A DNA stretch of 46,029 nt from Gemmatimonadota bacterium (GCA_013002885.1 JABDLS010000061.1:1-46029); one strand, 5' to 3'; counted from the stretch's first letter, positions 15,157 through 23,592 are shown. The notes: generated by a model from the letters alone, not told the origin. Translations and numbers: made by a program.

Positions 15157-17106
15157 TTGCCTGCCCCTGCTGCCTGCACAGCCGTAGCCTCCGCAGCAGC
15201 GAAGATCACTACAATCCCAGATGCCATCCTGCGACGACTCACTCAATACGCAGCCCCCATCGGCTTCGCCGCGGTGGTCGGCATCCTCTCGATCTTCTTC
15301 TGGGCCACTTCGCGGCCGGACGTCATCATCTTCAAGGGCGTAGAAGGGCCGTCCGCGCCGACCCCGCCGGTTGAGAACCCACCCGACGAGTGGCGGAAAT
15401 TCGAGGCGGGCGGCACGAGTCGCCTCGCTATGCTGCTCACCGACACGACCTCGTCGTGGCTGGGGGTCGCCCACGGGCTGAGCACCATCGGCATTCCCTT
15501 TCGGATCACACGTGACGCCAGGGAAGCGCTTCGCCACGACGTCGTGCTCGTGTATCCGCGCATCTCGGGGCGCCTCTTGTCCCCTGAAGCGCTCAGGGCG
15601 CTGGCCGCATTCCCCGAGCGGGGTGGCACGCTCATCGGGGTGAACGTGGAGGGGGGTGGAATGGCGTCCGTCTTCGGCTTCGACGAAGCAGTCCTCTCAC
15701 GCCAAAGGCGCGAATTGGTGTTCGATCCCGATCACCCGCTCGCGGCGGCTTTCACTCACGAGCGAGAGCGACGTGTACCCTTCTCGAACCCCGAGCGCGG
15801 GACCCTCGCAGCCGGAAGCCTCGGGTACACCGGAGCGGCGAGTCCTCTGGCGGCCTACGACGACGGCACGGCGGCGATCACGTCGCGCCGGGTTGGTGCA
15901 GGTCGAGCGTTCGCGTTCGGCGTCGATCCCGGTTTCCTGGCCCTCAGGGCCTACGGCAACAGGGAGGAAGGGTTGTCACGCTCCTACGTCAACGAATACG
16001 AACCGGCGTTCGACGTTCTTCTTCGCACCCTGCTCGGCATCTACGAGACCGGCCAGCCCGACGCGGTGACGCTTCATACAGTGCCCGACGGGAGGCGCCT
16101 GACGGCGCTGATCACGCACGACGTCGACTACGAGGAGTCCCTCCCCAATGCGGAGATCTTCGCCCAGTACGAGGCCTCGGTTGGCGTGCCGGCCACCTAC
16201 TTCATCCAGACCAAGTACGTCCGAGACTGGAACGACGAAGCGTTCCTGGACGAGGACGGCGTGACCGTGCTCCGTACCCTGTCCGAGTTGGGAATGGAGA
16301 TCGCCAGTCACTCCGTCGCCCACTCCCTCCAATTCGCCGAGTTGCCCACCGGCTCGGGAGCAGAAACGTACCCGACGTATCAGCCGTTCGTGCGAGACGA
16401 AAGCACTACCGAGGGGGCCACCGTGTTGGGTGAACTCCGGGTCAGCCGCTTTCTGCTCGAAACGCTCGTTCCAGGCGTGCGCGTGGTGAGCTTTCGACCT
16501 GGCCATCTCCGTAACCCTTACTCTTTGCCGGCGGCGCTTGAGAGGACCGGCTACCGGTTCAGCTCGTCCGTCACGGCGGGCAACGCTCTGACCCATCTCC
16601 CCTTTCGCCTCACGGAGGGTCGTGGGACCGAGGCCGCCGTTCCGGTCTTCGAGTTCCCCGTCACCATCGAGGACGAGCGGGAGCCAGCGTTGGCATCGAG
16701 ATTCGACGAGGCCGTCGCCCTCGCGGATCAACTCGGGAGGTACGGTGGACTGTTCGTCGTCTTGATCCACACCGACGAAACGGAGGCCAAACTGGACTTC
16801 GAGCGGAAGCTCGTGGAGGCGCTGGAGGCCGACGCTTGGTTCGGCACGCTCCAGGAGTTCGGTTCGTTCTGGGCGGCACGCGACCAAGTGGAGGTCGATG
16901 TCCGGGCCGCCGGCGGAGGCATCGAGGTGGTACTGAACGCGCCCCAGCCCATCGAGGGACTCACCCTCCGCCTGCCCAAGGGGTTTCAAGCGGTCTCCAC
17001 GGATCCAGCGGGTCTGATTCGGACATCCGAGCCCGCCATGGCCGTCCTGGGTCAGTTCGTCGGACGGATGGCCATCCAGCTACAGGAAGAGGGGTCGGCC
17101 AGTTGA
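15157..17106 (+). CDS. Membrane-anchored polysaccharide-deacetylase-like (NodB fold) protein
   Basis: Up to 649 residues. A membrane anchor spans about 31-52 (YAAPIGFAAVVGILSIFFWA), then an extracytoplasmic domain (about 80-300) with a glutamine-amidotransferase/DUF-like pattern (LVYPRISGRLLSPEALRAL, GRAFAFGVDPGFLAL). The C-terminal half has NodB signatures: THDVDY with Asp322/Asp324, metal ligands His385 and His389 in HSVAHS, FRPGH near 449 and LIHTDE near 532. Such enzymes remove acetyl groups from envelope polysaccharides. The TTG at 15157 is the only ordinary start before the anchor and has a poor ribosome site, so the true start is uncertain. The gene follows the duplication scar, and its start region may have been altered by it. 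Confidence 0.8.
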   Translation: MPAPAACTAVASAAAKITTIPDAILRRLTQYAAPIGFAAVVGILSIFFWATSRPDVIIFKGVEGPSAPTPPVENPPDEWRKFEAGGTSRLAMLLTDTTSSWLGVAHGLSTIGIPFRITRDAREALRHDVVLVYPRISGRLLSPEALRALAAFPERGGTLIGVNVEGGGMASVFGFDEAVLSRQRRELVFDPDHPLAAAFTHERERRVPFSNPERGTLAAGSLGYTGAASPLAAYDDGTAAITSRRVGAGRAFAFGVDPGFLALRAYGNREEGLSRSYVNEYEPAFDVLLRTLLGIYETGQPDAVTLHTVPDGRRLTALITHDVDYEESLPNAEIFAQYEASVGVPATYFIQTKYVRDWNDEAFLDEDGVTVLRTLSELGMEIASHSVAHSLQFAELPTGSGAETYPTYQPFVRDESTTEGATVLGELRVSRFLLETLVPGVRVVSFRPGHLRNPYSLPAALERTGYRFSSSVTAGNALTHLPFRLTEGRGTEAAVPVFEFPVTIEDEREPALASRFDEAVALADQLGRYGGLFVVLIHTDETEAKLDFERKLVEALEADAWFGTLQEFGSFWAARDQVEVDVRAAGGGIEVVLNAPQPIEGLTLRLPKGFQAVSTDPAGLIRTSEPAMAVLGQFVGRMAIQLQEEGSAS

Positions 17107-17128
17107 GAGGCGCGTTGGGCGGCTAGGA

Positions 17129-17350
17129 CCGCACTACCGCCCCACTAGCCCCTCGACCGCCGCCAACAGCTCCTGCTCGGTCCCCACCCCGGTGTACGCC
17201 ACCTTCCCCTCCCCATCCAGCATCACGACGATGGACGTGGTAGCCGCATTGTAGGCCCGCACCGCATCCCCACGGGCATCATAAAGAAACGGATAGCCGG
17301 GATCGTGATCCTCGAGGTGCCGACGGATGCGGCGAGGGCTCTGCGAAACG
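17129..17350. repeat. Repeat B, parent of the remnant at 14697-14905
   Basis: The 222-bp block overlaps the 3' part of the intact thioredoxin gene and is the source of the decayed 209-bp copy. Identity stops at CTGCGAAACG (17341-17350). Confidence 0.85.
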
Positions 17351-17649
17351 CCGACGGCCACGGCCACGATGTTGACCTGCTCTCCGTACTGAGCCTGCAA
17401 CGCATCGAACTGAGGCTGGAGCGCTTCGCACTGCTCGCACCACGTCGCCCAGAACTCGAGGACCGTGGGCTTCCCGTCCTCGGCGTACTCGAGGAGGGAA
17501 ACCGCCTCGCCGTCGAGGGTCTCGAGCTCAGCGTCGGGGGCTTGGGTGCCGAGGGCGAGGGAAACACCGCCGGACTGGGCCGCAACCGGCGCAACAAGGA
17601 GCGCGGCCATGAACCAGAGCGCCGAAGCGCGAAATGCCATCGTCTTCAT
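17134..17649 (-). CDS. TlpA/ResA-like periplasmic thioredoxin
   Basis: 171 residues with a signal peptide (ALWFMAALLVAPVAAQ, cut before SGG) and a thioredoxin fold. The redox motif is FWATWCEQCEAL, so CxxC is Cys-Glu-Gln-Cys. APDAELETLDGEAVSL is the usual TlpA lead-in and STTS/IVVMLDGEGKVAYTG holds the later strand; the cis-proline is replaced (ATTSIVV). GAGGA lies six bases before the ATG at 17649. The CcdA gene ends 29 bp upstream, making a CcdA-thioredoxin pair that carries electrons from the cytoplasm to periplasmic disulfides. Clients could include cytochrome c maturation or the redoxin at 8212. Confidence 0.9.
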   Translation of the reverse strand: MKTMAFRASALWFMAALLVAPVAAQSGGVSLALGTQAPDAELETLDGEAVSLLEYAEDGKPTVLEFWATWCEQCEALQPQFDALQAQYGEQVNIVAVAVGVSQSPRRIRRHLEDHDPGYPFLYDARGDAVRAYNAATTSIVVMLDGEGKVAYTGVGTEQELLAAVEGLVGR

Positions 17650-17678
17650 TGAATCCTCGGCGGTACTCGAGCAGTGGA

Positions 17679-18404
17679 TCAGAGGTTGTAGCCGGTCTGA
17701 ATGAAGTAGTACTCCGCCATGGCCAACATGATCACCGCAGCGATGCGCTTCACCCACACCATCCACGTTCCCGAACGCGGAAGCACGGCCAGGGTTCCCG
17801 AGAAGAGCCCCACCCCGATGAGCAAAGCCGTCATCCCGAGCGAAAAGACGAAGAGGTAGACGAAGCCCATGAGCCCGGCTTGGGTCGCGGCGACCCAGGT
17901 GAGAACGACGGCGAAGGCGGGAGCGCCGCAGGGCGCGGCTACCACGCCGGACATGGCGCCCATGAGGAAGACGGCCCCGTAGGAGCCGCCCTCGGTCTCC
18001 GCCGCCTTGGCCAGCAGCTTCTTGGGCACGGGCACCGGAATGACATCGAGCATGGCGAGGGCGAAGAGCACCAGGAGGTTTCCGATGGCGAACAGCGCCC
18101 ATGGACTGGCGCTCACCGTCCCGAAGAGCTGACCGGTGAGGCCGGCAACGGCGCCGAGCGTCGCATAGAGCATGGCGAGGCCGACGGCATATGTGAGGGT
18201 CAGGCCGACGGTCCGCAGCTTCGACTGATCTTCCCTGGCCGTCCCGGCGATGACTGCGCTGGTGATGGGAATCATGGGGTAGACACACGGCGTGAGGCTG
18301 GTCAATACACCCGCGCCGAACATCACCCCGAGTGCCAGGAGGGGGCTGTTGGAAAGCGCCTCGGACAGGCCGCCGGGAGGCTCGATCTGAAGTAGAGTCA
18401 GCAT
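17679..18404 (-). CDS. ccdA: CcdA/DsbD-type thiol:disulfide transmembrane protein
   Basis: 241 residues with about six membrane segments. The two redox cysteines of the family are in SLTPCVYPMIPI and AAPCGAPAF, the latter in the first and fourth helices as expected. The protein moves reducing power from cytoplasmic thioredoxin to the outside. A longer reading to 18446 exists, but the ATG at 18404 starts just before LTLLQIEPPGG and the first helix, so it is preferred. It is co-directional with the thioredoxin gene and divergent from the DUF502 gene. Confidence 0.92.
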   Translation of the reverse strand: MLTLLQIEPPGGLSEALSNSPLLALGVMFGAGVLTSLTPCVYPMIPITSAVIAGTAREDQSKLRTVGLTLTYAVGLAMLYATLGAVAGLTGQLFGTVSASPWALFAIGNLLVLFALAMLDVIPVPVPKKLLAKAAETEGGSYGAVFLMGAMSGVVAAPCGAPAFAVVLTWVAATQAGLMGFVYLFVFSLGMTALLIGVGLFSGTLAVLPRSGTWMVWVKRIAAVIMLAMAEYYFIQTGYNL

Positions 18405-18545
18405 GGTCACGCTGATAGGATCGCGTGCCCGACGCCCAACGTCCAATACCAGGTCGGGGCGATGGCAACGGTACCAGGGTGATGGTCAGGCCGGGGTTCG
18501 CCATCAACTTGGCTCGGGCCAGGCCCTTCGCGAAGTTTGTCGGAC

Positions 18546-19181
18546 ATGAATACCACCGAGCCGAAGCCGCTACAGCGCCCCAGTCGTTTCGCAACGCGCA
18601 TGGCCTCCGGGGTCTTCGCCCTGATCCCGCTGGCGGTGACCTTCGTCGTCCTTCGTTGGCTTTTCAATCTCACCGCGGGCATCCTTCTCCCCCTCATCGA
18701 CCCGATGGTCGGGGAGTGGCCCACCTTCTTTCGGGCCCTGCTCGCGGTGGGGATCCTCCTGGTCGTCGTCTACGTCCTCGGTGAGATCGCCGCCCACGTG
18801 GTGGGTCGCCGTGTGCTGGCGGTGGGCGAGGCCGTGGTCCTCAGGCTGCCCATCGTGAAGGTCGTCTACTCCATCTCCAAGCAGGTGGTGGGTGCCTTTC
18901 AGGGACAGGGGACCAAGGCGTTCAAGGAGGTGGTCTACGTTGATTTCCCCTTGCCCGACCATCGGTCCGTGGGGTTCGTCACGTCCAACTTCACCAGACC
19001 CGACGGCTCGGTTTGGAGCACGGTGTTCGTGCCCACGACACCCAATCCCACCACCGGCTTTCTCCAGCTCGTGGAGCGCGACCGACTGGAGGAGACGGAC
19101 ATGACCGTGGAAGAGGGCATCAAGATGATCATGTCGCTGGGTGTATTGAAGCCCGAACGACGAGAGGCCGTCGATGCTTGA
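18546..19181 (+). CDS. DUF502 family membrane protein
   Basis: 211 residues with two membrane segments (about 20-48 and 60-82). FALIPLAVTFVVLRWLF, the GxGxL-like LRLPIVKVVYSISKQVV and the later VPTTPNPTTGFL are typical of DUF502 proteins. The function of the family is not established. The ATG at 18546 is chosen over a TTG three codons upstream. The 3' end overlaps the next gene by eight bases, so it is translated together with the PpiC lipoprotein. Confidence 0.88.
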   Translation: MNTTEPKPLQRPSRFATRMASGVFALIPLAVTFVVLRWLFNLTAGILLPLIDPMVGEWPTFFRALLAVGILLVVVYVLGEIAAHVVGRRVLAVGEAVVLRLPIVKVVYSISKQVVGAFQGQGTKAFKEVVYVDFPLPDHRSVGFVTSNFTRPDGSVWSTVFVPTTPNPTTGFLQLVERDRLEETDMTVEEGIKMIMSLGVLKPERREAVDA

Positions 19182-20214
19182 GCGCCGTGCGTTGATTGCC
19201 GCCACCTGCTTCTTCGCCCTCGCGTGCGAAGGCGATGCGCAGCCCGCCATCACCGTCGGTCCGGTGGGCTTCTCGGAAGACCAGCTGCTCGGGCTCTCGG
19301 AGGCGCGTCAGGAGTCCCTGGCCGAGCTCACGGCCTTCGGTCTTGCCGTCGCCGATTCCACCACGACCGAGTTGGGGCAGCCCCTGGTCCAGGAGTGGAT
19401 CGATGAAGTGCGGCTGGACATCCTGGGAGCCGAGCTGGTTCTCCAGCAGAACGAGGTGGCGGACGACGTGCTCAGAGCCCGATACCTCACCGCCCCCCAG
19501 TGGGAACTCACCGTTCGCCACATCCTCTTCTTCAGCGAGAGGTGGCGCTCACCTTCCCATCGGGCGGAGGCCAAGGCCAAGGCGGAGCGTGCGATGCAGG
19601 CCCTCCGCAGCGGGGCTGATTTCGCTTCCACGGCGGCGACCCTTTCCGAAGAGCCCGGTGCCGAGGGTAGAGAGGGACTCCTTGCCCCGGGCCGCGAGGG
19701 GTCGTGGGTGCCGGAGTTCTGGTCGGCGGCACTGGCACTGGAAACGGGGGAAATCAGCCCGGTGACGGAGACCCAATACGGCTACCACATTCTGAGGCTG
19801 GACGATCGCCAGCCGGTTCCCTTCCCCGAGGCCCGAAACGTCGTCGTCCGCGAAGTGGGGAGCGAGATCGGCGACCCCGAGCGGGCCGTCGAGGAGTGGA
19901 TGGAGAATGCCGCCGACGATCCCGATGCTCGAAGAGCAGCGGCCATCGCCGAGGCCGACTCTCGGGGCATCACAGTGCCGGAAGGAGAACGGGCCGAGCT
20001 CGAGCGGGAATGGGACGACATGGTCTATCGATGGTCGGCTACGCTTGGCTTCCGATACGGCATGTCGCCAGCGACAGTCGCCGAAGCGGCGATGGCCGCT
20101 CTGTCGGACCCCTCACAGGGCACCGGGCTCGTGCGCACCGAGATCTCCCGGCACCGAGACCTTCTGGACGCCCGCTACGACATCCGGGTGGGAGCCGAGG
20201 CGGCGGCGAACTGA
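19174..20214 (+). CDS. PpiC-type (parvulin) peptidyl-prolyl isomerase lipoprotein
   Basis: 346 residues. The N-terminus has a lipobox (FFALAC, Cys at 18), so it is likely an envelope lipoprotein. The parvulin core runs from VRHILFFSE (about 112) to TQYGYHILRLDDRQP (about 206), with the usual FASTAATLSEEPGA and GEISPVTET segments. N- and C-terminal helical arms flank the core as in SurA/PrsA-like foldases. It should assist folding of exported proteins such as the many beta-barrels and periplasmic enzymes around it. It overlaps the DUF502 gene by eight bases. Confidence 0.88.
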   Translation: MLERRALIAATCFFALACEGDAQPAITVGPVGFSEDQLLGLSEARQESLAELTAFGLAVADSTTTELGQPLVQEWIDEVRLDILGAELVLQQNEVADDVLRARYLTAPQWELTVRHILFFSERWRSPSHRAEAKAKAERAMQALRSGADFASTAATLSEEPGAEGREGLLAPGREGSWVPEFWSAALALETGEISPVTETQYGYHILRLDDRQPVPFPEARNVVVREVGSEIGDPERAVEEWMENAADDPDARRAAAIAEADSRGITVPEGERAELEREWDDMVYRWSATLGFRYGMSPATVAEAAMAALSDPSQGTGLVRTEISRHRDLLDARYDIRVGAEAAAN

Positions 20215-20344
20215 CGGCCGCCGTGGAACTCGGCCAGAGGTGCAACCGTAGGGGCTAACGGGCCGTCTGACCTTTCGACGCGCCTGTCGACGAGCCCGAT
20301 GCTCGTGGGCGGCCTCTCTTCGCACCTACCCTGAGCACCACGCC

Positions 20345-21007
20345 ATGAATCGCAAGCTCCGATTCCTCCTCGGCTTCGGCGTCTTCTTCGTCGCGCTGTG
20401 GTTCCTCTGGGACACGGCGGTGGTCTATCCACTGAAGATCTTCGTCGTGCTCCTCCACGAGGTGAGCCACGCCCTCGCCGTCGTGGCGACGGGCGGCCAT
20501 GTCGACAGCATCACGTTGGATCCCAGGCAAGGTGGAGCCACGTACTTCACGGGAGGCAACGCCTTCCTCGCGTTGAACGCCGGTTACCTCGGTAGCCTCT
20601 TATGGGGCGGGCTCATGTTCTCGGCGGCCCAGTCGTCCAGGGTCCGAACCGATTGGATCAACGGCGCCATCGGGGTCGGGGTAGTCCTCCTCACCGTCTT
20701 CGTCATCCGGAGTTCGTTCGGGGTGATCTTCGGCATCTTCTTCGGCCTCGCCATGATCGGCGCCGCCCGGAAGGTCGGCGTGAAGTGGAACCGCCGATTG
20801 CTGGCCTCCCTCGGCCTCACCAGCGCTCTGTATGCCATCCTCGACATCAAGAGCGACGTCCTGGACCGGCCCGACCTGCAATCCGATGCCTATATGCTCG
20901 CCGAGCTTACCGGAGTCGGGAACGCGACTATCTGGGGCGTCGTATGGATCACTGCAGCCATCGCATTCGCGACCTGGCTCTTCGCTCGTTCATTCGAAAA
21001 GGCCTGA
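20345..21007 (+). CDS. M50-like membrane metalloprotease
   Basis: 220 residues with about six membrane segments. HEVSH at 38-42 is the HExxH zinc motif inside the second hydrophobic segment, and a later DIKSDVL...SDA stretch supplies the acidic residues seen in M50B-like proteins. NAGYLGSLLWGGLMF is also typical of this group. The family includes intramembrane proteases, but many M50B-like members have no known substrate. The gap before it (20215-20344) has no clear promoter or terminator. Confidence 0.8.
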   Translation: MNRKLRFLLGFGVFFVALWFLWDTAVVYPLKIFVVLLHEVSHALAVVATGGHVDSITLDPRQGGATYFTGGNAFLALNAGYLGSLLWGGLMFSAAQSSRVRTDWINGAIGVGVVLLTVFVIRSSFGVIFGIFFGLAMIGAARKVGVKWNRRLLASLGLTSALYAILDIKSDVLDRPDLQSDAYMLAELTGVGNATIWGVVWITAAIAFATWLFARSFEKA

Positions 21008-21011
21008 CCTC

Positions 21012-21275
21012 ATGGACTACCGCGCCCTCGCCGAACTCGTGCTGATGTCGCTCTTCGGCCTTTCGGTGCTCTGTTTCACCATCGGGCTGTCGGTTCGCCT
21101 CTTCATGGCGCCCACCCTACGCGAGCTCTTCGCGAAAACGCCGAAGGACGACAAGCTCCTCGCGGCTCGGATCGCTCAGTTGGAAGACCGGCTGGATTCC
21201 ATCGATGCCTCGCTGGAGCGGATCGCCGACAAGACGGATTTCGATCGCAAGCTCGAACGGCCGAAGCTCGGGTAG
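21012..21275 (+). CDS. Small membrane protein with C-terminal coiled coil
   Basis: 87 residues. One membrane segment (about 6-35, ELVLMSLFGLSVLCFTIGLSV) is followed by a charged helix with heptad-like spacing (RIAQLEDRLDSIDASLERIAD). It starts four bases after the M50-like gene, so it is likely translated with it. I do not recognise a named family. It is convergent with the metallo-hydrolase gene, with 21 bp between. Confidence 0.7.
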   Translation: MDYRALAELVLMSLFGLSVLCFTIGLSVRLFMAPTLRELFAKTPKDDKLLAARIAQLEDRLDSIDASLERIADKTDFDRKLERPKLG

Positions 21276-21296
21276 TTCCGGACCTCGACTCCGTGA

Positions 21297-22469
21297 TCAG
21301 CCGGGATCCTCGCTGAAGAGCCGATAGAAGAATCCGACCCACTGAGCTGGGAAGCGATCGGCTGCTCGCTCGACAGCTTGTTCCATGGTGAGGCCGTCGG
21401 CGAGAGCCTCGCGGGTGAACGCCATGGCAGCGCGACTCACCGTAACCTGCTCTCGGACCGCGGCGAGGTCGGTGGGCCCGTCGTGTCCGCCGATCGCCAC
21501 CGTCTCGGGATGCATCTCGGCGATGAGCCCATCGACCCTGTCGAGGAACCCGTCTGGATCCTCGCTACCAGGAAACATCATCGGATTCCCGGCCAGATAG
21601 GTGTCACCGAAGTGGGCCACGCGCGCATCCGGTAGATACACGGTCAGATCGCCGATGGTGTGGGCAACCGTGGGCACGAGGCGCACTCGATGCTGTCCGA
21701 AGGCGAAGGTCGTGTCGGAGGTGATGGCGACGGCGGGGTGCGCAGCCAATGGCTTCAGGGGCAACTCGACGCCCTCCATGAAGACGTAGGGCTCGGACAT
21801 CACCGCACCGGTACCGGGATGGGCCATGACGATGGCGCCGCGCCCGAGCGTCGGTGTGGCACCCATGTGGTCCTCGTGAGGGTGGGTCACCACGACTCGG
21901 GTGATGTCGCTTGCGCCCACGGAGGCCAACGCTCGTCGAAGCGCCGGCAGGGCCGGACCGTACCCGGTGTCGACGACGAGTGCGTCCGCTCCGTCCACCA
22001 CCGCGACGACGTTGGAGCCTGCGCCACCGATCCGGTAGACGCCTTCGGCCAGACTTCGGACCTCGAGCTCCATGTCCGCCGCGCGGCCCATGACCTCCTG
22101 GAATCCCTCGGAGTCGGCAATGGTCTCGAAGGCCGGATCGTAGGGAGCGAAGGAGATCATCAACGCCTCGATGTCCTCCTCCCACGCCTGGGCGAGAAAG
22201 GCGACGGCTTCTTCATCCCGCCCCGCCATCGCTGCGCCCCGCGCAGCATGATATTGGACGAAGGGCCGATTGAGCATGCCGGGTGGCATGACCTCGGCGG
22301 CGGCGGCCATGGCGTCGGCATACGCTTCGGCGTCGCCCGCCTGCCTCGCCTCTTCTCCGGCGGCGAAGTGCGTGCGCCAGGCGTCGGCGTCCTGCCCCAG
22401 CACGGTGGTGGGAAGAAGGCTCAGGACCAGAATGCACAGGCCGACAGGCCCAAGATGTGGTGTTCTCAT
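21297..22469 (-). CDS. Secreted metallo-beta-lactamase-fold hydrolase
   Basis: 390 residues: a signal peptide (LCILVLSLLPTTVLG), a helical TPR-like region (about 27-130) and a metallo-beta-lactamase domain (about 140-345). The zinc motif is THPHEDHMG with His196, His198, Asp200 and His201; further ligands are in PTVAHTIGD and HFGDTYLAGNP. Substrate is not predictable. The ATG at 22469 fits the signal peptide; a longer frame upstream has no such start. A TATGAT box ends only seven bases before the ATG, so the transcript may be leaderless. Confidence 0.88.
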   Translation of the reverse strand: MRTPHLGPVGLCILVLSLLPTTVLGQDADAWRTHFAAGEEARQAGDAEAYADAMAAAAEVMPPGMLNRPFVQYHAARGAAMAGRDEEAVAFLAQAWEEDIEALMISFAPYDPAFETIADSEGFQEVMGRAADMELEVRSLAEGVYRIGGAGSNVVAVVDGADALVVDTGYGPALPALRRALASVGASDITRVVVTHPHEDHMGATPTLGRGAIVMAHPGTGAVMSEPYVFMEGVELPLKPLAAHPAVAITSDTTFAFGQHRVRLVPTVAHTIGDLTVYLPDARVAHFGDTYLAGNPMMFPGSEDPDGFLDRVDGLIAEMHPETVAIGGHDGPTDLAAVREQVTVSRAAMAFTREALADGLTMEQAVERAADRFPAQWVGFFYRLFSEDPG

Positions 22470-22475
22470 GAAGGC

Positions 22476-22496
22476 ATCATACGAGAGATCGTACGC
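22476..22496 (-). promoter_or_regulatory. -10 box and palindrome before the metallo-hydrolase
   Basis: On the minus strand TATGAT lies at 22481-22476 and is preceded by the inverted repeat TACGA-TCTC-TCGTA. Transcription would start at or next to the ATG (22469), so a leaderless mRNA is likely. The -35 region is weak, which fits control by a protein bound to the palindrome. Confidence 0.45.
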
Positions 22497-22501
22497 GGGG
22501 G

Positions 22502-22531
22502 TTGCACCTCGGGGACCCGCCGGTGTATGAT
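22502..22531 (+). promoter_or_regulatory. Sigma-70-type promoter of the noncoding RNA gene
   Basis: TTGCAC (22502-22507), 18 bp, TATGAT (22526-22531). Both hexamers differ from consensus at one to two positions, making this one of the best promoters in the window. No protein start follows closely; the hairpin-rich region at 22538-22834 does. Confidence 0.65.
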
Positions 22532-22663
22532 GGCGGCGTTCGGAGCAGAGAGGTTCTGAACTAGGCCTCGACGGACCCACCAAAGAAGGTGACCTTCGAG
22601 GACTGCGGGTCGAGAGCCCGCTGGCGTTCACGCCCTACGATTCCCGAAAACAGGAGGTGATCC

Positions 22664-22726
22664 TTGTCTAGTCCCTGTACCCTGTCCAGCCTGGCACGGG
22701 CAAGCGATCGCCGGAGCGGCTTCTAA
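22664..22726 (+). CDS. Possible 20-residue peptide inside the RNA
   Basis: A TTG start follows the extended Shine-Dalgarno AGGAGG with six-base spacing and opens 20 codons (MSSPCTLSS...RRSGF) before TAA. The stop lies in the loop of the CGGCTT/AAGCCG hairpin. The ribosome site is unusually strong, but the frame is short and the start codon is rare, so this may be coincidence or a dual-function RNA. Confidence 0.25.
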   Translation: MSSPCTLSSLARASDRRSGF

Positions 22727-22796
22727 AGCCGATCCAGCTGATATGTAGTACGCTGTTCGCGCCGTACCCGGCCTTCGCGCTGGGCTGCGACAGTGA

Positions 22797-22834
22797 GACG
22801 CCACCGGTCTTTGGGCCGGTGGCGTCTTTTTTTT
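22797..22834 (+). terminator. Strong intrinsic terminator of the noncoding RNA
   Basis: An 11-bp perfect stem (22797-22807 with 22816-22826, GACGCCACCGG and its complement), an eight-base loop and eight T. It points along the plus strand only, so it cannot serve the minus-strand redoxin gene whose stop it touches. Confidence 0.9.
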
Positions 22835-23415
22835 CAGCCGAACCAGTCGGGCTCGTTGCCCGGCTTCCACTTGATGTTGCAGCCGATGCTCGGCGTCTGA
22901 TCCGCTGCAGCTTCCTCACCAGCGAGGACGGCGTCGCACGCTGCCCGGAGGTCCTCACCCGTCACCGGCGTGTCCAGCGAGGGCCGACTCCCGTCGAACT
23001 GCCCCCGGTAGGCCAGTCGCCCCTCGCCGTCGAAGAGGAAGAAGTCGGGCGTGCAAGCAGCACCCAGGTCTTTGACTACGCCCTGACTTTCGTCGAAGAG
23101 ATAGGGGAAAGTGTAGCCCCGGTGCTCCACCTCCTCGGCCATCTTCAGAGGGCTGTCCGCGGGGTACTTCTCGACGTCATTGGCGCAGATACCCACAATC
23201 GCCACACCGCGATTTCGGTACTCGACGGCGAACTCGGAGAGCGCCGGCGCGATGTGCTTCACGAAGGGACAGTGATTCGAGAGGACCATCACCAGCAGCG
23301 CCGGGGCGTCGTCGAATTCCGCGCGACTGACCGTCCCGCCGGTGGCGGGCTCTGGAAGTGAGAAGTCGGGGACACGCGTCCCCAAGGGCATCATCGTGCT
23401 GGCTGTCTTGACCAT
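22834..23415 (-). CDS. Redoxin/thioredoxin-family protein (AhpC/TSA type), cytoplasmic
   Basis: 193 residues with no signal peptide. TRVPDFSLPEPATGG and LLVMVLSNHCPFVKHI hold the redox cysteine region; CPFV is a one-cysteine active site, followed by AIVGICANDVEKYP and a GAACTPDFFLFD segment. The C-terminal SIGCNIKWKPGNEPDWF is characteristic of a widespread thioredoxin-family group that is annotated only by family. Unlike the redoxin at 8212, the catalytic codon is an ordinary cysteine. A probable internal ATG (Met8) could also be the start. Upstream 23416-23592 has a short plus-strand open stretch but no gene I can support. Confidence 0.85.
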   Translation of the reverse strand: MVKTASTMMPLGTRVPDFSLPEPATGGTVSRAEFDDAPALLVMVLSNHCPFVKHIAPALSEFAVEYRNRGVAIVGICANDVEKYPADSPLKMAEEVEHRGYTFPYLFDESQGVVKDLGAACTPDFFLFDGEGRLAYRGQFDGSRPSLDTPVTGEDLRAACDAVLAGEEAAADQTPSIGCNIKWKPGNEPDWFG

Positions 23416-23592
23416 GGGCTGACTGCGTTAGGGGGCGAAATCGTCGAGGCGGACCGGTCCAACGTGGTCCTCAGTGGGATGCACCCCGATGGACGGCTCA
23501 GGGTCCGGGACTTCACGGCCATCGTGGCCACCGCGGTCAACCGAGCCTGGCGGTCCCTCCGATGACGGCCGCCCTCCTCGGTTCCGCGGCAG

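Larger units (their letters stand above)
22538..22834 (+). ncRNA. Candidate structured noncoding RNA, about 300 nt
   Basis: The region between a good promoter and a strong terminator has no ordinary gene on either strand but folds into a series of local hairpins. These are GTTCGGAG/TTCTGAAC (22539-22562), CCTCGA/TCGAGG with an inner CACC/GGTG (22566-22601), GCGGG/CCCGC (22605-22621), GGCGT/ACGCC (22623-22634), CGGCTT/AAGCCG (about 22717-22731), GTACG/CGTAC (about 22747-22766) and CCCGGC/GCTGGG just before the terminator. It also holds AGGAGGTGATCC (22652-22663), a full complement of the 16S rRNA 3' end. I do not see the conserved cores of RNase P, tmRNA, SRP RNA or 6S RNA. It accounts for most of the 22470-22833 gap. 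Confidence 0.6.

Noticed and set aside
15113..15186. GTG-started frame with signal-peptide composition (ALLAAGCLPLLP) before a TAG
   Set aside because: Only about 24 codons; it may be the relic of a gene lost in the rearrangement but cannot be shown.
22538..22834. 6S RNA, RNase P RNA, tmRNA or SRP RNA
   Set aside because: None of their core motifs is visible, and the 5' region folds into local stems rather than one long rod.
23416..23592. Short plus-strand frame (…VVLSGMHPDGRLRVRDFTAIV…) that looks protein-like
   Set aside because: No start codon or ribosome site, under 60 codons, no known family.
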